A stretch of 64,000 bases of DNA from Labrenzia sp. OB1 (lineage in GTDB: Bacteria; Pseudomonadota; Alphaproteobacteria; Rhizobiales; Stappiaceae), in contig NZ_JSEP01000015.1 in NCBI RefSeq assembly GCF_001624695.1, forward strand, positions 985 through 64,984, in the 5' to 3' direction. The notes beneath the pieces were generated by a model. The model was not told the origin of the DNA. It searched no databases and saw nothing but the letters and a program-made list of their open reading frames with translations. Each line of letters begins with the position of its first letter. Position 1 is the stretch's first letter. Made by a program: the position numbers and the translations under genes. Of the stretch, positions 35,717 to 44,713 are shown in pieces.

Positions 35717-36626
35717 GTCCGAGTTCGTCGATCACAGCCTGCACCGCGAGGCGGAAGACCTGTTCGCCCGCTCCGGGCTGGCTGTCCGGCCGGGCCATCA
35801 GGCCGACCGGGCCCTTGGTGATACCGGTATCGAAGGGCGGACGGACCAGATGGCCGTCCGCCGTCTCATTGAGAACCACACCGGAGGAAATCACCCAGAC
35901 CGCGTCCGTCCTGCGGGTGTAAACACGGCCGAATGCGCCGGAAACGGTCTCGATCTTGTTGGGGATTTCGCCGACGCCGCTGGCGATCATCAGGCGCTCG
36001 ACCAGCGGGCGGATCGCGGATCCCTCCGGCGGGTAGATCACGGGCCAGTCGACGATCCTCTTGATATCGGGTGCCTTGAGCAACGGATGGCCGGCGCGGA
36101 CCACCAGATCGACCCGTTCGGAATAAAGCTGGGTGAAGGACATTCCCTCCATCGCCGCCGGCTGTCCAAGACGGCCGATGACCACATCCAGCTCTCCCAG
36201 TTTCAACCGCTCGATCAGATATCCATGCGGACCATCCATGATCTGCAGCATGACATTGGGCGCCATCTCCGAAAATTCGCGTACGACCGAAGGCATGAAA
36301 CTGGCCGCGACGCTCGGAAGGGCGCCCACCTTGAGCGTGGGACGGGCGTGTTCACCTTCCTTTTCGACGCCATCCAGCCCCTGCTGCAGGCTGGCCAGGG
36401 AGATCTGTGCGAAATGCAGGAAGACCTTTCCCTGCTTCGTCAGCGCGATGCCCGCCCTGTTGCGCGTCATCAAGGTGGCCCCGATGATCTCCTCAAGTTC
36501 CTTGAGGGTTTTCGAAATGGCCGGCTGCGTCAGGTTGAGCTTGTCCGCCGCCAGCTTCAGACTGCGCTCACGGGCAATTTCAACGAAACACTGGATATGG
36601 CGGAACTTGATACGACGATCGATCAC
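35706..36626 (-). CDS. pcaQ: LysR-family regulator PcaQ
   Basis: This 306-residue LysR protein has an N-terminal helix-turn-helix (SLKLAADKLNLTQPAISKTLKELEE) and the inducer-binding domain LKVGALPSVAASFMPSVVREF typical of PcaQ. PcaQ activates protocatechuate genes in response to pathway lactone/carboxymuconate intermediates. It is divergent from the pob/pca operon with a 101-bp gap. The start appears to be GTG at 36626. Confidence 0.9.
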   Translation of the reverse strand: MIDRRIKFRHIQCFVEIARERSLKLAADKLNLTQPAISKTLKELEEIIGATLMTRNRAGIALTKQGKVFLHFAQISLASLQQGLDGVEKEGEHARPTLKVGALPSVAASFMPSVVREFSEMAPNVMLQIMDGPHGYLIERLKLGELDVVIGRLGQPAAMEGMSFTQLYSERVDLVVRAGHPLLKAPDIKRIVDWPVIYPPEGSAIRPLVERLMIASGVGEIPNKIETVSGAFGRVYTRRTDAVWVISSGVVLNETADGHLVRPPFDTGITKGPVGLMARPDSQPGAGEQVFRLAVQAVIDELGLKS

Positions 36627-36637
36627 TGGGACTATTA

Positions 36638-36655
36638 GTTTCCCTTTTTAGAAAC
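36638..36655. promoter_or_regulatory. Candidate PcaQ binding site (GTTTC-N8-GAAAC)
   Basis: This inverted repeat has the T-N11-A shape of LysR operators and lies 12 bp upstream of the pcaQ start and about 50 bp upstream of the pobA -10. That position suits activation of pobA and autoregulation of pcaQ. It does not match the ATAACC-N4-GGTTAA form described in rhizobia. Confidence 0.45.
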
Positions 36656-36701
36656 AAAATGGCTTCATTTCTCATTTTACTTCTCTTTTTCGGACATTCA
36701 A

Positions 36702-36707
36702 TATAAT
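36702..36707 (+). promoter_or_regulatory. pobA promoter -10 box
   Basis: TATAAT lies 20 bp before the pobA start codon. The -35 region is poor, as expected for a promoter that needs a LysR activator. Confidence 0.5.
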
Positions 36708-36727
36708 CCCAACACAGGGAGACATAC

Positions 36728-37897
36728 ATGCGGACACAGGTCGTCATCGTGGGTGGAGGTCCGTCCGGGCTGTTGCTCGGACAGCTGCTGCATCGCAAGG
36801 GCATCGAGACCGTCGTTCTGGAGCGCAAGACACGCGACTATGTGCTGCGACGCATCCGGGCAGGCATTCTGGAAACAGGCCTTGTCAACATGATGCGTGA
36901 AGCGGGCGTCGCCGACAGGATGGACAAGGAATGCTTCGTCCATCACGGCACCTGTATTTCCTACGAGAACGAACTGTTCGAAATCAACTTCAAGAAACTG
37001 ATCGGACAGAACGTCGTCGTCTACGGGCAAACGGAAGTCACCCACGACCTCTATGACGCCAGGGAAGCCGCCAACGGCAAGACGATTTTCGAGGTCGAGG
37101 GCGTTCAGATCCGCGATGTGGATGGCGATGCGCCCTATGTGACCTTCAGGGCGGACGGCCGGGACCAGCGGATCGATTGCGATTTCGTGGCCGGCTGCGA
37201 CGGCTTCCATGGTGTCAGCCGTCAGACGATCCCCGAAACCGTCCGCAAGGAATACGAGAAGGTCTTCCCCTTCGGCTGGCTGGGAATCCTGTCCGAAACG
37301 CCCCCTGTCAATGACGAACTGATCTATGCGAATTCCAGCCGCGGCTTCGCGCTCTGCTCGATGCGCAACGACCATCTCTCGCGCTACTATGTTCAATGCG
37401 CGCTGACCGACAAGGTCGAGGACTGGAGCGACGAGGCGTTCTGGGACGAGTTGAAACGAAGGATCCCGGAAGCTGTTGCCGACAGGCTGGTCACCGGCCC
37501 GTCCATCGAGAAGTCGATAGCGCCCTTGCGCTCCTTCGTCAGCGAACCGATGCGCTGGGGCCGCCTGTTTCTGTGCGGCGATGCGGCCCACATCGTGCCG
37601 CCGACCGGCGCCAAGGGCCTGAACACCGCCGCTTCGGACGTGCATTATCTCAACGAAGGACTTGTCCGATACTACCTGGACAAGGACAGCGAGGGCATTG
37701 ACAGCTATTCGGAAAAGGCGCTGGCCCGCGTCTGGAAAGCCGAACGCTTCAGCTGGGCGACCACCAATATGCTGCACAGGTTCCCGGATCAGTCGGACTT
37801 CGACCTGAAGATGCAGCGCGCGGAGATCCAGTCTCTCCACTATCACGAAACGGCGCAGAAGTGGTTCGCGCAGAACTATGTCGGGTTGCCCTACTGA
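36728..37897 (+). CDS. pobA: 4-Hydroxybenzoate 3-monooxygenase
   Basis: This 389-residue FAD enzyme turns 4-hydroxybenzoate into protocatechuate using NAD(P)H and O2. The FAD-binding motif VGGGPSG (residues 8-14), the second motif LCGDAAHIVPPTGAKGLN and the usual length of about 390 identify PobA. Tyr and Pro residues of the substrate pocket (YYVQC) are present. GGGAG precedes the ATG. It is the first gene of the operon and joins pcaD by TGATG. Confidence 0.96.
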   Translation: MRTQVVIVGGGPSGLLLGQLLHRKGIETVVLERKTRDYVLRRIRAGILETGLVNMMREAGVADRMDKECFVHHGTCISYENELFEINFKKLIGQNVVVYGQTEVTHDLYDAREAANGKTIFEVEGVQIRDVDGDAPYVTFRADGRDQRIDCDFVAGCDGFHGVSRQTIPETVRKEYEKVFPFGWLGILSETPPVNDELIYANSSRGFALCSMRNDHLSRYYVQCALTDKVEDWSDEAFWDELKRRIPEAVADRLVTGPSIEKSIAPLRSFVSEPMRWGRLFLCGDAAHIVPPTGAKGLNTAASDVHYLNEGLVRYYLDKDSEGIDSYSEKALARVWKAERFSWATTNMLHRFPDQSDFDLKMQRAEIQSLHYHETAQKWFAQNYVGLPY

Positions 37898-38697
37898 TGA
37901 AGATCGCAAGGCTTTCCTCCGCGGACATTCACTGGCGCGAAGACGGAGACCCGGAAGGGGTGCCCGTCGTCTTCTCGAATTCGCTCGGGACAGACCTTCG
38001 GCTCTGGGACAAGGTGATTGCGCTGTTGCCGAAACAGGGCCTGCGGCTGATCCGCTATGACAAGCGCGGCCACGGGCTGTCGTCCTGCCCGCCCGGACCC
38101 TATTCCATGGACGGCCTTGTCGAGGATACGCACGAACTCCTTGAGCACGCCGGCGTGCATTCGTGCATATTCGTCGGGCTCTCCATCGGCGGCATGATCG
38201 GACAGCTTCTGACCAGCAGGCGGCCGTCCCTGATCCAGGGTCTGGTGCTGTCGAATACGGGTGCGAAGATGGGCGAGGCGGCCATGTGGCAGGAGCGGAT
38301 CTCGCGCATCCGCGCCGGTGGGATCGATGCGCTTGCCGACGCCATTCTCGAGCGCTGGTTTTGCGAAGACTTCCGGCGGAGCGACGAATGCCTGGCCTGG
38401 CGGCACATGCTGACGCGTACGCCGGTCGAGGGATATACCGGCTGCTGCGAAGCCATCGCCGGAACGGATCTGACAGCCTCCACGGCGAAACTCGGCTTGC
38501 CCGTCATCGGCATCGGCGGCGCAGACGATCTTGCCAGTCCACCGGAGCTGGTGCGGAACACGGCAGCTCTGGTTGCCGGAAGCCGCTATGTTGAAATCGA
38601 GACCGCCGGCCATTTGCCCTGCGTCGAGCAGCCACATCAATTCGCCGGCCATCTCATGACATTCTTCAAGGAGGATCTCCATGTCTCAACGATATGA
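37897..38697 (+). CDS. pcaD: 3-Oxoadipate enol-lactonase
   Basis: This 266-residue alpha/beta hydrolase opens the enol-lactone to 3-oxoadipate. The nucleophile elbow is GLSIGGM, with an acid residue in GGADDLASPPE and His in AGHLPCVEQP. The ATG overlaps the pobA stop (TGATG), which fixes the start. It overlaps pcaC by 17 nt. Confidence 0.93.
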   Translation: MKIARLSSADIHWREDGDPEGVPVVFSNSLGTDLRLWDKVIALLPKQGLRLIRYDKRGHGLSSCPPGPYSMDGLVEDTHELLEHAGVHSCIFVGLSIGGMIGQLLTSRRPSLIQGLVLSNTGAKMGEAAMWQERISRIRAGGIDALADAILERWFCEDFRRSDECLAWRHMLTRTPVEGYTGCCEAIAGTDLTASTAKLGLPVIGIGGADDLASPPELVRNTAALVAGSRYVEIETAGHLPCVEQPHQFAGHLMTFFKEDLHVSTI

Positions 38698-39091
38698 AAG
38701 CGGCATGGACGTCAGACGTTCGGTGTTAGGAGACGACCACGTCGCGCGTGCGGAGGCCGCCAAGACTGCGTTTGACGAACCGTTTCAGACGCTGATCACC
38801 GAAGGGGCGTGGGGAACTGTGTGGGCCTCGGACGGCATCGGGCACCGGGAACGCTCGATGCTGACCCTCGCGCTGCTCGCGGCGCTCGGTAATTTCGAGG
38901 AAATTCCCATGCATATCCGCGCCACAGCCCGCACCGGCGCAAGCAAGCAGGACGTGCTCGAGGCCTTTCAGCATGTCGCCATCTACGCAGGCGTTCCGCG
39001 CGCCAATCAGGCGCTCAAGCTTGCCAAGGAAACCTATGCGGAGATGGAAGAAAACGGCCATCTGGCGGAGAAGCCAAACGGGAGGACGTAA
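38681..39091 (+). CDS. pcaC: 4-Carboxymuconolactone decarboxylase
   Basis: This 136-residue protein has the carboxymuconolactone decarboxylase fold. It begins [19 protein letters not shown] and holds [16 protein letters not shown] and [19 protein letters not shown] with the expected acid and His residues. It converts 4-carboxymuconolactone to 3-oxoadipate enol-lactone. AAGGAGG precedes the start, inside the end of pcaD. Confidence 0.95.
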   Translation: MSQRYESGMDVRRSVLGDDHVARAEAAKTAFDEPFQTLITEGAWGTVWASDGIGHRERSMLTLALLAALGNFEEIPMHIRATARTGASKQDVLEAFQHVAIYAGVPRANQALKLAKETYAEMEENGHLAEKPNGRT

Positions 39092-39092
39092 C

Positions 39093-39818
39093 ATGAAACC
39101 AGGCCCTCTATACCAGCGCGACCGGGATTGGCATCCGCCGGCACTGACCCCGGATTACAAGACCAGCGTGTCGCGATCACCGCAATATTCGATGATCAGC
39201 CTTGAAACCGGCGTCGGCGAGATCACCGGGCCTGTCTTCGGGCACAACGATATCGACCCGGTCGACAAGGACCTTCTGAGCAATTACGCCAAGTCCGGTG
39301 AAAGCCCGATCGGCGAGCGCATCATCCTGCATGGCCGCGTTCTGGACGAGAACGCCAGACCGGTCCCCAACACACTGGTGGAGATCTGGCAGGCGAACGC
39401 GGGCGGCCGCTACCGGCACAAGAAGGACACTTACATCGCGCCGATCGACCCCAATTTCGGCGGTTGCGGCCGGACGCTGAGCGACGAGAACGGCTGTTAT
39501 CATTTCCGGACCGTGAAGCCCGGCGCCTATCCCTGGCGCAACTGGATCAACAACTGGCGGCCCGCCCATATCCACATGTCGATCTTCGGCACCGCCTTCG
39601 CGCAAAGACTGATCACCCAGTGCTATTTCGAAGGCGACCCGCTGATCGACAAATGCCCGATCCTCAAGTCGATCCCCGACCCGCTGGCCATTGAGCAACT
39701 CGTTGCCCGGCTGGATCTGAATGCGACGATCCCGCTGGATACGATCGCCTACAAGTTCGACATCGTCGTGCGGGGCCGCAGGTCCACCATGTTCGAGAAC
39801 CGTCCGGAGGGGAACTGA
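39093..39818 (+). CDS. pcaH: Protocatechuate 3,4-dioxygenase beta subunit
   Basis: This 241-residue subunit carries the ferric iron. [20 protein letters not shown], followed by AHIHMSIFG, holds the conserved Tyr and His ligands, and [23 protein letters not shown] sequence is kept (here [20 protein letters not shown]). It cleaves protocatechuate between the hydroxyl carbons. The ATG at 39093 is 1 nt after the pcaC stop, with GGGAGG upstream. The alpha subunit gene follows. Confidence 0.96.
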   Translation: MKPGPLYQRDRDWHPPALTPDYKTSVSRSPQYSMISLETGVGEITGPVFGHNDIDPVDKDLLSNYAKSGESPIGERIILHGRVLDENARPVPNTLVEIWQANAGGRYRHKKDTYIAPIDPNFGGCGRTLSDENGCYHFRTVKPGAYPWRNWINNWRPAHIHMSIFGTAFAQRLITQCYFEGDPLIDKCPILKSIPDPLAIEQLVARLDLNATIPLDTIAYKFDIVVRGRRSTMFENRPEGN

Positions 39819-39820
39819 CC

Positions 39821-40441
39821 ATGCGCCAGGAACTGAATTATCTGAAAGAGACCCCGTCCCAGACAGCCGGTCCCTATGTGCATATCGGCCTGGCGCCTGG
39901 AGCCGCCGGTTTCGACATCTACCGGCAGGAACTCGGCTGGGATATCGCCGGTCCAAACGCCAAGGGAGAGCGTATCCGCGTCGAGGGCTGCGTCATCGAC
40001 GGAATGGGCTCGCCGATCAAGGATGTGCTTCTGGAAGCCTGGCAGGCGAATGCGGACGGCATCTATGCCCATCCGGAACATGAAGGCGAAGTCGAGGAAG
40101 GCTTCCATGGCTGGGGCCGCGTGATCACCGATTTCGACACCGGCGAATGGGGTTTCGACACCGTCAAGCCCGGACCGGTGACCGCGCCGGACGGCAAGGT
40201 GATAGCGCCCCATATCAGCCTTTGGATCGTGGCTCGCGGCATCAATGTCGGCCTGCAGACCCGGGTCTATTTCGAGGATGAAGCGGAGACCAATGCCACG
40301 GACACGGTGCTCAACCTGATTGAGTGGGAACATCGGCGCCAGACGCTGATTGCCCGCAAGAGCGAACGCGACGGAAAACCGGTCTACCGCTTCGACATCA
40401 AGCTGCAGGGACAGGACGAAACCGTCTTCTTCGATATCTGA
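39821..40441 (+). CDS. pcaG: Protocatechuate 3,4-dioxygenase alpha subunit
   Basis: This 206-residue partner of PcaH shares the intradiol dioxygenase fold (LLEAWQANADGIYAHPEHE, then FDTVKPGPV) but lacks the complete iron ligand set, as alpha subunits do. It begins SQTAGPYVHIG, typical of PcaG. The start lies 2 nt after the pcaH stop, with GGAGGGG upstream. Confidence 0.96.
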   Translation: MRQELNYLKETPSQTAGPYVHIGLAPGAAGFDIYRQELGWDIAGPNAKGERIRVEGCVIDGMGSPIKDVLLEAWQANADGIYAHPEHEGEVEEGFHGWGRVITDFDTGEWGFDTVKPGPVTAPDGKVIAPHISLWIVARGINVGLQTRVYFEDEAETNATDTVLNLIEWEHRRQTLIARKSERDGKPVYRFDIKLQGQDETVFFDI

Positions 40442-40594
40442 GGAAAGCGGACTGAACTCCACCATTACCTCCTTTATGAGCCCGTGACCTTGACCAGCCT
40501 TGCGGTCCTTCTCAGGATGAAGGAATAAGTGGGCGAGGAACAATCGGTTGCCGGCTTCGGGTCGCCAGGCCGATCTGACAAACAAGAGAATGAC

Positions 40595-41431
40595 ATGACC
40601 AAACCCTGCATCATCTGCGTTGCGATTACCGGCTCCGTGCCGAAAAAGGAAAACAATCCGGCGGTGCCGATTTCCGTCTCCGAGCAGGTGGAAAGTTCGC
40701 AGGAAGCCTTTGAAGCCGGCGCGTCCATCGTCCACGCCCATGTGCGCAACGACGACGAAACCCCGTCCTCGGACCCGGAAAAGTTCGCGCGGCTGAAAGA
40801 GGGCCTGGAAAAGCACTGTGCCGGCATGATCATCCAGTTCTCCACCGGCGGACGGTCTGGCGCGGGCCAGGCGCGGGGCGGCATGCTGCCGCTGCAACCG
40901 GACATGGCGTCGCTTTCCGTCGGGTCGAACAATTTTCCCACAAGGGTCTATGAAAACCCGCCGGATCTGGTCGACTGGCTCGCGAGCGAAATGCGCACAA
41001 ACCATGTGAAGCCGGAGATCGAGGCCTTCGACCTCAGCCACATTCACCAGGCGGCCGCCATGAACAAGGACGGACGTATTCCCGGCAAACTCTATGTGCA
41101 GTTCGTCATGGGCGTGAAGAATGCCATGCCGGTCGACCGGGATGTGTTCGATTACTACATCAAGACCGTGGAACGCCTGGCTCCGGATGCCCAGTGGTGT
41201 GCCGCGGGAATCGGGCGGCATCAGTTGACGGTCAATGAGTGGAGCATAGCCTCGGGCGGTCACACACGCACCGGCCTGGAAGACAATGTCCGTCTCGACA
41301 AGGACAGACTGGCGCCATCCAATGCCGCTCTGGTGAAACGGGCAGCCGATCTTTGCGCGAAGTACGAAAGGCCTGTCGCTACATGGCAGCAGGCGCGCGA
41401 GATTCTCGAGCTTCCTCTCAAGGCCGCTTGA
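40595..41431 (+). CDS. Beta-keto acid cleavage enzyme (BKACE/DUF849 family)
   Basis: This 278-residue protein has a TIM-barrel BKACE fold. Zinc-ligand-type histidines His47 and His49 are in IVHAHVRND, and SVGSNNFPTRVYEN and CAAGIGRHQLTVNEW are typical. The family condenses a beta-keto acid with acetyl-CoA to give acetoacetate and a CoA ester. It lies within the pca operon, between pcaG and pcaB. It may act on 3-oxoadipate to give succinyl-CoA and acetoacetate, replacing PcaIJ and PcaF. That role is inferred from context. The 153-nt gap before it shows no clear promoter. Confidence 0.85.
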   Translation: MTKPCIICVAITGSVPKKENNPAVPISVSEQVESSQEAFEAGASIVHAHVRNDDETPSSDPEKFARLKEGLEKHCAGMIIQFSTGGRSGAGQARGGMLPLQPDMASLSVGSNNFPTRVYENPPDLVDWLASEMRTNHVKPEIEAFDLSHIHQAAAMNKDGRIPGKLYVQFVMGVKNAMPVDRDVFDYYIKTVERLAPDAQWCAAGIGRHQLTVNEWSIASGGHTRTGLEDNVRLDKDRLAPSNAALVKRAADLCAKYERPVATWQQAREILELPLKAA

Positions 41432-41488
41432 CCCGCGTCTTTTCCTGGCTCTCAATGCAGGGCGATATTTAAGGTCACGGACCCCTAA

Positions 41489-42811
41489 ATGCCTGTTTCC
41501 CTGTTTTCCAGTACGATCTATTCCGGTTTGTTCGCCGACGAGGACCTGCTGGAGCTTCTCGGCGACCGAAGTGACGTGGCTCATATGGTGCGCTTCGAGC
41601 GCGCACTCGCGAAGGTTCAGGGCAGGCTCGGGATCATTCCGCAAGACGCGGCACAGGCGATCGAAGACCGGCTGAAGGACGCGGACATCGATCCAGCGAC
41701 GCTGAAAAGCGGCACGCAATCGGCAGGCGTTCCCGTTCCCGCCCTCGTTGCCGCGCTCAGAAAGACCGCCGGCGAGGAAGCCGGACAGTGGCTCCATTGG
41801 GGCGCCACCAGCCAGGATGTCATGGATAGCGCGGCGGCGCTGCAGAACCGGGCGGGCCTGAACATCCTGCAATCCCGTCTCGTCCGGCTGATCGACACGC
41901 TTGAGACGCAAAGTCAGCGGAACGCGGACCGGTTGCTGGCCGGGCGCACCCGCAGCCAGATCGCCACGCCGATCACCTTCGGTTACCGGATTGCCCAATG
42001 GGCACACCCGCTCATCGATGCCGAAAATGTCCTGCCTAGCCTGAACTCCTCCGTCCTGCGGGTGCAGTTCGGCGGCGCATCGGGGATCAACAGCGCGATT
42101 GCGCCGGACGGATCGGCCGTCAGCGCGGCATTGGCGGAAGAACTCGGACTTGAGGACAGTCCCTCCTGGCACGTCAACCGGACGCCGGTCCTGATGCTGG
42201 CCGGATGGTTGCTGCAGGTCTGCGCAGGGCTCGCCAAGATGGCCGGCGATCTCGTTCTCCTGGGGCGCAGTGACATAGCCGAAGTTTCGAGCGGTACGGG
42301 CGGAGGATCGTCCACGATGCCGCAAAAGGCCAACCCGGTTCAGGCGGAGACCATACAGGCCCTTCACCGGATCGCGATTGCCGCAAAGGCAGGTCTTGCA
42401 GCCGCCGCCGATCCGGTGGAGGAGCGCGACGGGGCCAAGTGGCCGCTTGAATGGATGTTCCTGCCGCAAATGCTGCTGGCCACCGGAACGGCACTGGGCC
42501 ACGCCCAGGAACTGGCCGCGAGCCTGAAACCGCATGACGACACGCTTGATGCTTCCCTTGCAGCCAACCCGGAGATCATGGCGGAGGCAGCGAGTTTTCT
42601 GCTGGCCAGAAACGGCGTATCACGGGCGCAGGCGAAAGAGCTGGTGGCCGCCGCCGCCAGCGGCAGCGCTCCGTTTGCAGAAACCCTGGCCAAGAACAGC
42701 CCGGCCGGGATCGACTGGCGCAAGGCCCTCGACCCCCGGGAGGCAATCGCACCGGCCCGGGAGATGTCCGGCCGGATCTTCGCCCGGCGGCAAAGGTCAA
42801 ACGGCTCCTGA
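41489..42811 (+). CDS. pcaB: 3-Carboxy-cis,cis-muconate cycloisomerase
   Basis: This 440-residue member of the fumarase/aspartase superfamily lactonises 3-carboxymuconate to 4-carboxymuconolactone. The signature loop GGSSTMPQKANPVQAE contains the catalytic serine, and WLHWGATSQDVMD and RTRSQIATPITFG hold substrate-binding residues. It is the last gene of the operon and converges on the TRAP transporter genes with a 26-bp gap. Confidence 0.94.
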   Translation: MPVSLFSSTIYSGLFADEDLLELLGDRSDVAHMVRFERALAKVQGRLGIIPQDAAQAIEDRLKDADIDPATLKSGTQSAGVPVPALVAALRKTAGEEAGQWLHWGATSQDVMDSAAALQNRAGLNILQSRLVRLIDTLETQSQRNADRLLAGRTRSQIATPITFGYRIAQWAHPLIDAENVLPSLNSSVLRVQFGGASGINSAIAPDGSAVSAALAEELGLEDSPSWHVNRTPVLMLAGWLLQVCAGLAKMAGDLVLLGRSDIAEVSSGTGGGSSTMPQKANPVQAETIQALHRIAIAAKAGLAAAADPVEERDGAKWPLEWMFLPQMLLATGTALGHAQELAASLKPHDDTLDASLAANPEIMAEAASFLLARNGVSRAQAKELVAAAASGSAPFAETLAKNSPAGIDWRKALDPREAIAPAREMSGRIFARRQRSNGS

Positions 42812-42837
42812 AATTCCGTTTCCCGTAGTCCGCCGCG

Positions 42838-44196
42838 TCAGCCGCTCAGCACACGCGGCAGCCAGAGCGTGATGGCCGGAAAGCTTACCAGAAGCACCAC
42901 GCGGATGATTTCCGCTCCGAAAAACGGCATGACGCCCTTGAAGGTCTCGATCATCGGCGTGTCGCGGGCGAGGGACGAGATCACGAAGACGTTCATGCCG
43001 ACGGGCGGCGTGATCAGGCCGAGTTCGACCACAATCAGCGCCAGCACCCCGAACCAGATCTTCAGGTCCTCGGTGCTCATGCCGAAGCCGGCACCCTCCG
43101 CGCCCTGATAGATGCCGCCGTTGATGTCCACCAGCACCGGCCAGAAGAACGGGATCACCAGCAGGATCATGGACAGGCTGTCCATCAGGCAGCCAAGCAC
43201 GATCAGGGCGACCAGAAGCACAATGAGCACGGTCATCGGCTCCAGTCCGGAACTGCCGATCCAAGCGGCTGTTTCCTGCGGCAGGCCGACACGGGACATG
43301 AAGATTTTCAGGAGTTCGGCGCCCAGAATGATCAGATAGATCATCCCCGACGTGGACGCCGTTTCCTTGAGCGCGGAAACAAAGTCCGGCCAGACGAGCT
43401 TGCGCTGCAAAAGTCCGAACAGCAACACCAGGAACACACCCACGGCAGCGGCGGGCGTCGGGTTGAAGAAACCCAGATAGATACCGCCGATCACCAGTCC
43501 GAAGATGATCAGCACCGGGATCATGCCCATTGTGGCTTGGATGAACTCGCGCCGGTCGGCGACACCGCCCTTGGGGCCGGCCTCCGGCCTGATCGCGACA
43601 TAGATGGCAATGGTCAGCAGAAACAGGATGACCGCCAGCAGACCGGGCAGAAACGCCGCCATGAACATGGTGACGATGTTCGCCTCCACGATGATGGCAT
43701 AGATGATGAGAACCACGGACGGCGGGATCAGAATGCCCAGGACGCCTCCGGCGGCCAGCGTACCCGTCGCCAGCGCGCCTGAATAATTGTAGCGCCGCAA
43801 CTCCGGCAGGGCCACCTTGCCCATTGTCGAAGCGGTCGCCAGCGAGGAGCCGCAGACCGCGCCGAAACCGGCACAGCCCGCAATCGCCGCCATGGCCGTG
43901 CCGCCACGCAGCCAGCCGAGCCAGGCATTCGCGCCCCGGAACAGTGCCTGGCTCAATCCGGTCTTGGCCGCGATCGCGCCCATCAGCACGAACATCGGCA
44001 CCACGGACAGGTCGTAGATGGAGAACTGACCATAAGCGAGGGTCTTCAACTGGCTGAGCACCAGGGTCGGACCGTTCAGCATCATGGTGCCGACACCGCC
44101 CACCAGTATCATCGCATAGGCAATCGGCATCCGGATCGCGATGAGCACGATCAGGACCGCAAGACCGCCCAACCCCAGGAGAAGCGCGTCCGCCAT
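42838..44196 (-). CDS. dctM: TRAP transporter large permease (DctM)
   Basis: This 452-residue membrane protein has about 12 helices. It is the ion-coupled transport subunit of a TRAP system; it begins LLGLGGLAVLIVLIAIRMPIAYAM and has GGVLGILIPPSVVLIIYAI, a hallmark of the family. It starts 4 nt after dctQ. Linked to hydroxyproline-type enzymes upstream, it probably imports hydroxyproline, a betaine of it, or a related amino acid. Confidence 0.92.
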   Translation of the reverse strand: MADALLLGLGGLAVLIVLIAIRMPIAYAMILVGGVGTMMLNGPTLVLSQLKTLAYGQFSIYDLSVVPMFVLMGAIAAKTGLSQALFRGANAWLGWLRGGTAMAAIAGCAGFGAVCGSSLATASTMGKVALPELRRYNYSGALATGTLAAGGVLGILIPPSVVLIIYAIIVEANIVTMFMAAFLPGLLAVILFLLTIAIYVAIRPEAGPKGGVADRREFIQATMGMIPVLIIFGLVIGGIYLGFFNPTPAAAVGVFLVLLFGLLQRKLVWPDFVSALKETASTSGMIYLIILGAELLKIFMSRVGLPQETAAWIGSSGLEPMTVLIVLLVALIVLGCLMDSLSMILLVIPFFWPVLVDINGGIYQGAEGAGFGMSTEDLKIWFGVLALIVVELGLITPPVGMNVFVISSLARDTPMIETFKGVMPFFGAEIIRVVLLVSFPAITLWLPRVLSG

Positions 44197-44200
44197 ATTA

Positions 44201-44713
44201 TTATTGTCCTTTCGACAGCACTTTCAGGTCGCGGGTCAGGGTAACGAAAGCCGCAAGCGCGAGCAGGGCAAGGGAGATCAGGATCGGTACGAAGGCCATC
44301 CAGTGAGGGATCTGGAGAATGGTCGTCGTGTAGTCGTAATTCTTCTGGTCGAGCATACCGAAATACATGCGCCAGATCAGCAGCACGGCAAAACCGAGCG
44401 CGACAAGCGATGCGAGCATCGTGAAGAAGGCGATGGTCCGCCTGGAAGCCCCGGAGGTGAAAATGTCGGCCGAGACATTGGCCCCGACAAGCTGGCAATA
44501 GGGCAAAAACGAAAACACCGCCACCGCAACGCCCATTTCCGTCAATTCGAAATCTCCCGGCACGGGAATGCCGAAAACCGAGCCGACAATCGACAAGGTG
44601 TTGGTCAGCACGACCACAAGCAAAAGGCCTCCGCCAAGAAGCGCCCAGACCGTGATAATGCGGGAAGCAGCCCCGGTGAAACCGGAGCTGCTGTGTTCAG
44701 GATCGGCTGTCAT
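44201..44713 (-). CDS. dctQ: TRAP transporter small permease (DctQ)
   Basis: This 170-residue protein has four predicted membrane helices and the DctQ pattern (GDFELTEMGVAVAVFSFLPYCQL). It couples the binding protein to DctM. Its ATG shares one base with the dctP stop codon. Confidence 0.9.
   Translation of the reverse strand: MTADPEHSSSGFTGAASRIITVWALLGGGLLLVVVLTNTLSIVGSVFGIPVPGDFELTEMGVAVAVFSFLPYCQLVGANVSADIFTSGASRRTIAFFTMLASLVALGFAVLLIWRMYFGMLDQKNYDYTTTILQIPHWMAFVPILISLALLALAAFVTLTRDLKVLSKGQ

Noticed and set aside
39749-42535. 928-codon open frame on the minus strand
   Set aside because: It is antisense to pcaH, pcaG, the BKACE gene and pcaB, all well recognised; the frame has no domain pattern and no credible ribosome site.
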